From the NCBI GenBank assembly GCA_949317995.1, contig OX439047.1:49301505-49365504 (forward strand): a stretch of DNA of 64,000 nucleotides, in the 5' to 3' direction. The translations under genes were made by a program, and so were the position numbers. How positions within the stretch are numbered: position 1 is the first letter of the stretch; every line of letters begins with the position of its first letter. Below the pieces are notes generated by a model. It worked only from the letters and a program-made list of their open reading frames with translations, had not been told where the DNA came from and did not search any database. The DNA comes from Acholoe squamosa (lineage: Eukaryota; Annelida; Polychaeta; Phyllodocida; Polynoidae). Shown here one piece after another: positions 60,220 through 64,000 of this stretch.

Positions 60220-62680
60220 GAAATGCAGCTCCGCCGCGTTAACAACAGTGTAATCTGAGCTGGGAATATAACTTCACCCTGTTTGACTATTGAATGTAGC
60301 GGAAGGTTGAACTCTTGATTAGTTTTCAGATGTAGTTAGAATTTCTGTCACATCAGAAGGTAATGTACCATTAATGTCAGAAGACTTCCTTGAACCTTAC
60401 AGACCCCGGGGAATGCGCTGATTAAGCTTCTCCATCTGGGTTGTCTCCAGGTTGGCAGGCGCCGGGCAGTATTAACTTCCTTACACTCTCCCCGTGAGTC
60501 AGGATTAGGCGCCTCTCAGTGGAGAGCAATACACTCATTACTGGCATCAGAGATACGAGGTTGACTTGTCATTAGTGCTGTCAGCTGATACTAGGTTACC
60601 ACTCATATCACATAGTTATTAGTGACATGGGGTCTGAATAACTAACAGTTTTTGCCTGAATAGAATATGGGTATGAAAAATAAAAGGTTCCTCCATGGAA
60701 GCAACATAAACTCACTGATATTTAGGTCTTACTTCCTAGGCCATAACTAATTTCATAGATCCCATTGCTTCTACCGGTGCTAAGGGTGCCTGCCATTCAT
60801 CCTACTCTTACATGGCACAGACAGACCAGACCCCAAGCCTCACTCAGACAGTAGAGCTATCACCTATACCTGGCTTTCCTGTCCTATTGTATTTATACTA
60901 AGGCCTGGGTCCCTGCCCCTTCTACTACAGGCACCTCAGGAAAGCGGCACAGGTGGTCAGTGTAGCCGGAGCACAAAGGAACCATCCCATTTACAAGAAT
61001 TAGAGATGCGGCCACCATCCACTAGGGGCGCTGCAACATCCGGGCCCTTTCTAAATGTGTCCCGGAAGTACTCCCCAGACGCCGCCTGGTGTCGGGGTTG
61101 GTGGGGGGGTCAGTGAGGGGCTGGTTAGTGTCAGACAATATGGACGCTGCTTATGGAGCTACTGGAGGAAGGGATCTCCCCCATCCCTATCCCCACTGAC
61201 TCCCAATACTTGTCCACTCTGATACCTCCTCCTCTGGCTGTTGTGTGAAGATGTCCTAACCTGCTCCTTAAAATAGACATTATACCGAGACTCTACCTTA
61301 CATACATACAAACTGACGTACGAAACAGACCCGACTCCCTGATCCCCCCAAAGTCTGGTACAAATTAAGCCTAGACATGCCCCAGGAACTCCCTTCCAAT
61401 TGACCTTATAGTGCTGAACATGGCTGCATTCAGGGATATGGTTTACAATGAACAGGGAGATTTTTGCAGCTCCAGTACCCTCCCCTTCCCTCCCTTTCGC
61501 CATCATGCCGGCCCTCCACACCTACAAGGCAGGCTGCCACCCTGTGCTATTACAGAGTGGAAGGGCTTGTACCCGGGGGCTTGTAGCAGGACAGGAAGTC
61601 CTCCTGCTGACAAAGGACTGGCTGAAAGCTGAGTTAGGACCGTGCTTTGTATGGTCGATTCTCACACTATAAGGGATGGTTGGGGATGGTCGATTCCCAC
61701 GCCCTGAGTCTTCAGTAAGAGGATTGCTGTCTGTGAGGACTTAGGAATGGAGGTGACGGTGGTCTGTGAGGTGGAGGGTAGGAGACAGTAAGGTAGGCCC
61801 TGTACTTAGGCTCTCTACAGCTGAGGTAGGTGGGTGGGACAGGAGGTTGAGTGAGGGATGTACAGTCTGGGTGTGGCTAGGTTGATCTATAATTGTCTGT
61901 ACCTAGGCCAAAGAGTGAGTATGTATTGTTGCAGACTTAAATTCTCTGATATGCATTATTCTGAATATTCTCAACCTACTATTATAATAGCATCGGAAAC
62001 TTTTTTTCTGGAAATACACTATTTAAGCCCAGTTATGTGTTTTTCCCTTACCATCATTAGTTGCAGCGTATGTGCAGGAATAACTTGGGCTTCTACCTGT
62101 TTAACATTTCCACATCGCCACCACTAGCATACAAAGCAACACAAAGAGGTCAAGGTGTGTCTGACCAAGGCTACTCTAACACCCTCAGAGGATTTGGCCT
62201 CGCTATACCCACTGATACCAGGCAGTAGTAGTAATGGCAATATCTGTTTAGCTTTTACCAAGGGTAGGGTGCTACATCGAAAGCTGAATTATTGTCATGG
62301 GTATTATCTAAATAATGAATGCCGTAGAGAACACTTGTAGTAATATATTGGCAAAACAGAAATATTATATCTCTAATGTTAAACATTTGAGAGATGCTGA
62401 AAGTTGAAAAACTCCATATATTTTTGTCCTGGCTGCTCTATATATACCCTATGCGGCCCATGGCACCTATATATAGTAGTCAGTGGACCATGAAGAACTA
62501 CAAGTGGCTCTCTACGTGCAGTCAAAGAGCATGATCGAGTAAAAGGCTAGCTATTCGTATTCAGATATCTTGAAATTTATCATAATTATAGCTGTAATTT
62601 CTCCCCAATACTTTAGTGTGATTCAGTACCTTTCCGTATTAATGTTTAGACATCACAAGGTAAACAATATTGTTGTGATA
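60220..62680. other. No supported feature
   Basis: Unique-looking sequence. The best open frame (minus 61159-61521, 120 codons) lacks coding character and splice support. Confidence 0.45.
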
Positions 62681-62689
62681 ATATAGAAT

Positions 62690-63222
62690 GCTTCCAACCC
62701 GGGGCGTGGAATGAACGCGGCGGCGGCAGACTGCTCGGCCCGGGGGTTCCAGTGACACGACCCGTAAATATTTCGTCGCCATGCTGGGCTTCCGCCCCGG
62801 TGACCGATCGTCTCCCTGTACACTCCTCTCACCCCGCCATGTTTGTACTGCCTCCACCTCTTTGTGAACAATTCTGTTCAAAGTGTCAATCTCTAAAGCA
62901 TAGACCTACGGTATGGGTGCTTGGGGCCAGTTTGCACCACCTCTCGCCAATTCTCGCAATATGCATGAGATATTGCGATACTTCAACCGATCTTAATCCA
63001 AGCGTCTTATTTGGGAAAATTATAACTTCTTTACCTATTTTGTATAATAATACACTGTTTAGCGAAGAAATATTAGGTTTAAATTGAGATCGAACATGGT
63101 CCCCTTCGATTCCACATAATTAGAATAGGGGATGGCTGAAATTTGATACTTTTAAGGTGGATTGAAAAATCAATACATCAAGCTTCCCTATACGATGTCA
63201 TGGCTTTTTGGGCGATACCAGA
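62690..63222. repeat. Dispersed repeat copy B, uninterrupted
   Basis: Paralogue of 59040-60212 lacking the nested element. Ends with CAATACATCAAGCTTCCCTA then TACGATGTCATGG, and GGGCGATACCAGAA. Confidence 0.8.
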
Positions 63223-63825
63223 ATTATGACTATAAGGGGGCTTAGATTCGGCAGAAAACATGGATAGATATAGAAAATATTACAGGTGCATTTAGTTATT
63301 CAATATCATAATTTCAAAAGAGTCAAGTGAACATTTATGAAATAGCTCATTTTTCCTTGTGTTGTGAGCATCGACCAGATAGACTTTTACCTAATGAATT
63401 ACCTACAAATGCAATCTTAAATGTTCAAGCGGGTTAATGTACCCTTATATCCATAGAATAATCCCTATTGATTAGGTTATTGTGGCATATATAGTATTCT
63501 GCCTAAATGGAATTGTTTGAGGTGGTATATAGTGCCCTGCCTGAGCCTATAAAGGCTATATGGTGCCATGGGCTGCTTGCACAACCAGAGCTAAAAACTA
63601 ACAGGTCTCTGCACTTTGCATGTATCTTACATAAGGAATGTATAGGTTAAACACAGAATTAAAATAGCTGTCACAATCAACCCATTCATTCGCTTTAATG
63701 TAAGACCACATCCATCTCTTGGTAATGAATAATAAAGTTTTGAGAAGCATATATGTGGCACAGTGTCTGAAATCTACGGATTCCGTCAGTGGGGACACAG
63801 ATCTGCCGCCCCAATGTAACACCCT

Positions 63826-64000
63826 ACCAAGGGGTTTGTACTAGTGTGGTACATGAGGTTTTAATGAGTGGTGTCTTATACTGGGGGACGCACGTATTGA
63901 CACCTACCAATGGGGTTTGTACTAGTGTGGTACATGAGGTTTTACTGAGTGGTGTCTCATAATGGGGGACACACGTATTGACGCCTACCAAGGGGTTTGT
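63826..64000. repeat. Tandem array, about 80-bp unit, cut by the window end
   Basis: ACCAAGGGGTTTGTACTAGT then GTGGTACATGAGGTTTT recurs at 63826, about 63907 and about 63988. At least 2.2 copies are visible. Confidence 0.88.

Noticed and set aside
61159-61521. 120-codon minus ORF
   Set aside because: Composition looks non-coding and it has no consistent splice borders; expected by chance in a window this size.

Overview
This is non-coding-rich animal (metazoan) nuclear DNA, not bacterial or viral. Base composition is near 40-45% GC. No open frame is longer than chance except where tandem repeats hold frames open. tRNA-derived SINE heads, short inverted-terminal-repeat (MITE-like) elements and at least a dozen minisatellites fill the window. 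Several minisatellites start exactly at what look like exon/intron borders. From memory (unverified), such border minisatellites are described in amphioxus under the name 'mirages', so a cephalochordate is my leading guess. A SINE-like motif near 9.3 kb also resembles SINEs of lophotrochozoans such as molluscs, so the phylum is not settled.

Genes. I could not identify any gene by name. Candidate coding pieces are short exons, mostly on the minus strand. The best is 11636-11821, a charged, coiled-coil-like exon. Next come 12363-12446 and 13057-13120, which share the strand and are compatible in phase with each other. Then come 18541-18630, 17449-17495, 15286-15363, 54026-54109, 38111-38168 and 32677-32793. 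They could belong to one long minus-strand gene or to several genes. Two weaker plus-strand candidates are 8680-8757 (would be a last exon) and 18962-19120. Exons of 20-60 codons can look coding by chance, and several sites have plausible splice signals on both strands, so every coding call is tentative.

Layout. 0-6 kb: mostly unique sequence with weak minus-strand exon candidates. 6.4-8.6 kb: two minisatellites. 9.3 kb: SINE-like piece. 11.0-13.1 kb: border minisatellite plus the exon cluster. 15.3-19.1 kb: more exon candidates, a 50-bp array and a perfect 56-bp palindrome. 20.6-22.8 kb: a foldback element and a hairpin-plus-TIR element. 24.0-25.4 kb: repeats. 28.3-29.5 kb: a foldback element and a tRNA-like composite element. 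30.0-32.1 kb: a duplicated repeat, one copy interrupted by a Harbinger-like MITE. 32.7-33.2 kb: 73-bp array. 34.4-35.2 kb: second hairpin-plus-TIR element. 36-41 kb: triplet repeats, tRNA-like pieces and a split 59-bp array. 43.9-45.0 kb: second tRNA-like composite element. 46.7-47.2 kb: GT microsatellite and a hAT-like MITE. 51.1-54.0 kb: two large arrays that create long spurious ORFs. 58.3 kb: 50-bp array. 59.0-63.2 kb: a dispersed repeat pair, one copy carrying a nested element with a perfect 17-bp TIR. 63.8 kb to the end: an 80-bp array running off the window.

The most notable signals are (1) minisatellites whose units duplicate an exon end plus its splice donor, (2) roughly 590-bp TIR elements each preceded by a long hairpin whose arms differ between copies, and (3) a 9-bp near-palindrome, GAGC[A/T]GCTC, found 13 times where about 0.5 is expected.
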